Shown: in pieces, positions 52,800-54,187 of the stretch
How the letters are laid out: each line of letters starts with the position of its first letter
How positions within the stretch are numbered: the stretch's first letter is position 1
Source: Gammaproteobacteria bacterium
GTDB taxonomy: Bacteria; Pseudomonadota; Gammaproteobacteria; UBA6429; Thiohalophilaceae
Length of the DNA stretch: 54,187 nucleotides
Assembly: GCA_024641475.1 (NCBI GenBank)
Contig: JAHECZ010000017.1
Location: 1-54,187, forward strand
Direction of reading: 5' to 3'
Notes under the pieces: generated by a model
Database searches by the model: none
Told to the model about the DNA's origin: nothing
The model's input: only the letters and a program-made list of their open reading frames with translations
Position numbers and translations under genes: made by a program

Positions 52800-53888
52800 G
52801 TGACAATTAAAAAAGCAATTATTACGGGTGTGACGGGGCAGGATGGTGCCTACCTTGCAGAGTTCTTGTTGACCAAGGGCTATGAAGTCCATGGTATAAA
52901 ACGCCGTACTTCGCTATTTAATACCGATCGCATAGATCATCTGTATCAGGATCGGCATGAAAAAGATGTAAGATTATTTTTACATCATGGCGATATGACC
53001 GATTCCAGCAGTCTGATCCATATCATTCAAAAAGTTCGACCGGACGAAATCTATAACCTCGCTGCGCAAAGCCATGTCGCGGTATCTTTCGAAGAACCGG
53101 AGTATACAGCCAACTCCGATGCGTTGGGCGCGCTACGGATTCTGGAAGCCATTCGAATTCTTGGCCTGGAAAAGAAAACGCGGTTTTACCAGGCATCGAC
53201 GTCGGAATTGTATGGCTTGGTACAAGAAACGCCACAAAAAGAAACCACACCGTTCTATCCACGTTCACCGTATGCGGTTGCAAAACTCTATGCCTATTGG
53301 ATAACAGTAAATTATCGTGAAGCCTATGGTATGTATGCCTGTAACGGAATTTTATTTAACCACGAGTCACCGCTACGCGGTGAAACGTTTGTAACGCGCA
53401 AAATTACCCGTGCCCTGGCCAGAATCAAGCTGGGGCTGCAGGATTGCCTGTATCTGGGAAATCTCAATGCCAAGCGCGATTGGGGACATGCCAAGGATTA
53501 CGTCGAAATGCAATGGCTGATGCTACAGCAGGATAAACCCGAGGATTTTGTAATTGCCACTGGCGTGCAATATAGTGTGCGTGATTTCGTCAACGCGGCC
53601 GCGAGCGAACTGGGTATTGCCATCACCTGGAAAGGTGAGGGCGTCAACGAAAAAGGCTATGACGCCGCAAACAACAATATTGTAGCGGTAGACCCACGCT
53701 ACTTCCGGCCCACCGAAGTTGAGACCCTGTTAGGGGACCCGAGTAAAGCCAAGACAAAACTTGGCTGGAGCCCGAATACAAAATTCAGCGATCTTGTCGC
53801 AGAGATGGTGCAAGAAGATTTAAAGACAGCCGAGAAAGATGAATTAATCAAACGCCACGGGTACACCGCGTTCGATTATCACGAATAA
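52800..53888 (+). CDS. gmd: GDP-mannose 4,6-dehydratase
   Basis: Gmd converts GDP-mannose to GDP-4-keto-6-deoxymannose, the precursor of GDP-fucose and related sugars. The 362-residue protein has [16 protein letters not shown] (NADP binding). [18 protein letters not shown] and QASTSELYG follow, with catalytic [22 protein letters not shown] and [16 protein letters not shown] also match. It starts with GTG at 52800. ManC at 43740-45194 can supply its substrate; fcl follows five bases after its stop. Confidence 0.96.
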   Translation: MTIKKAIITGVTGQDGAYLAEFLLTKGYEVHGIKRRTSLFNTDRIDHLYQDRHEKDVRLFLHHGDMTDSSSLIHIIQKVRPDEIYNLAAQSHVAVSFEEPEYTANSDALGALRILEAIRILGLEKKTRFYQASTSELYGLVQETPQKETTPFYPRSPYAVAKLYAYWITVNYREAYGMYACNGILFNHESPLRGETFVTRKITRALARIKLGLQDCLYLGNLNAKRDWGHAKDYVEMQWLMLQQDKPEDFVIATGVQYSVRDFVNAAASELGIAITWKGEGVNEKGYDAANNNIVAVDPRYFRPTEVETLLGDPSKAKTKLGWSPNTKFSDLVAEMVQEDLKTAEKDELIKRHGYTAFDYHE

Positions 53889-53893
53889 CAAAC

Positions 53894-54187
53894 ATGGAAA
53901 AGAACAGCAAAATTTATGTCGCAGGCCATCGCGGGCTGGTTGGCTCGGCACTGATGCGACGCTTACACGCTGGTGGCTATACCAATATTATTACCCGCAC
54001 CCATGCAGAGCTCGATCTTACCAATCAAACCGCCGTCGTTAAATTTTTTGCAGAAGTACAGCCAGAGTACGTATTCCTTGCCGCCGCCAAAGTCGGTGGT
54101 ATTCATGCAAATAATACCTATCCAGCGGAATTCATTTATCATAACCTGGCGATACAAACCAATATTATTAATCAATCTTATAAAACA
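53894..54187 (+). CDS. fcl: GDP-L-fucose synthase, N-terminal part (3' end outside window)
   Basis: The frame starts ATG at 53894 and runs open to the window edge, 98 codons. It begins [20 protein letters not shown], the NADP-binding start of GDP-4-keto-6-deoxymannose epimerase/reductase. [20 protein letters not shown] and [21 protein letters not shown] are diagnostic for this family. It would finish GDP-fucose synthesis begun by Gmd. The catalytic YxxxK lies beyond the window. Confidence 0.93.
   Translation, partial: MEKNSKIYVAGHRGLVGSALMRRLHAGGYTNIITRTHAELDLTNQTAVVKFFAEVQPEYVFLAAAKVGGIHANNTYPAEFIYHNLAIQTNIINQSYKT

Overview
This window is chromosomal DNA from a Gammaproteobacterium. I see no rRNA, tRNA, insertion sequence, prophage or CRISPR array. 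The block mtaD/ubiG/mupP, divergent from mtnA-gyrA-serC-serA-pheA-hisC-tyrA-aroA-cmk-rpsA-ihfB-lapA-lapB-pyrF, follows the order known from Pseudomonas and relatives, with insertions. The hopanoid-type squalene genes hpnCDE and the EPS-type MarR regulator argue against Pseudomonas itself. I would place it in an environmental, probably hopanoid-making gammaproteobacterial lineage. Order and genus cannot be fixed from the sequence alone.

Region 1 (1-1046) is the 3' part of ligA. Region 2 (1070-14577, minus strand) holds two complete type IV pilus minor-pilin operons in tandem. Each runs fimT-pilV-pilW-pilX-pilY1-pilE. The downstream copy has an extra small secreted protein between pilX and pilY1. 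The two PilY1 adhesins differ: one keeps an intact VWA metal site (DTSGSM, TDGEP) and the other has lost it. Both keep a C-terminal EF-hand-like calcium loop. CRP/Vfr-type palindromes (GTGA-N6-TCAC) lie upstream of both operons.

Region 3 (14800-22870) is housekeeping: a parvulin-type foldase, yciI, yciB, an unrecognised protein, the PHP nuclease rnm, yciO, trpS, the condensin partners scpA and scpB, and rluB. A 21-codon membrane mini-ORF follows rluB. Region 4 (22989-25490) has a stand-alone domain resembling the N-terminus of Ycf46-type AAA+ ATPases, a diguanylate cyclase, and a YciK-type reductase.

Region 5 (25505-28585) is hpnC-hpnD-hpnE, which turns farnesyl diphosphate into squalene. 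Region 6 (28645-33118) has small membrane proteins, rmuC, mupP/gph, ubiG and mtaD. Region 7 (33173-48024) runs mtnA, gyrA (Val at position 83), then serine and aromatic amino acid genes, a manC-type GDP-mannose gene inserted between aroA and cmk, then rpsA and ihfB.

Region 8 (48111-54187) has lapA-lapB-pyrF, comEA and the start of an exopolysaccharide locus. That locus comprises a MarR-type EPS regulator, an RfaH/NusG paralogue, a perfect ops element, UDP-glucuronate decarboxylase, gmd and the start of fcl. ManC, Gmd and Fcl together would make GDP-fucose, and the decarboxylase UDP-xylose. The RfaH gene followed by an ops site suggests operon-specific antitermination of the polysaccharide genes.

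No gene-free stretch exceeds 300 bases. The longest are 14578-14857 (CRP-like site plus terminator) and 22760-23034 (mini-ORFs and a hairpin).
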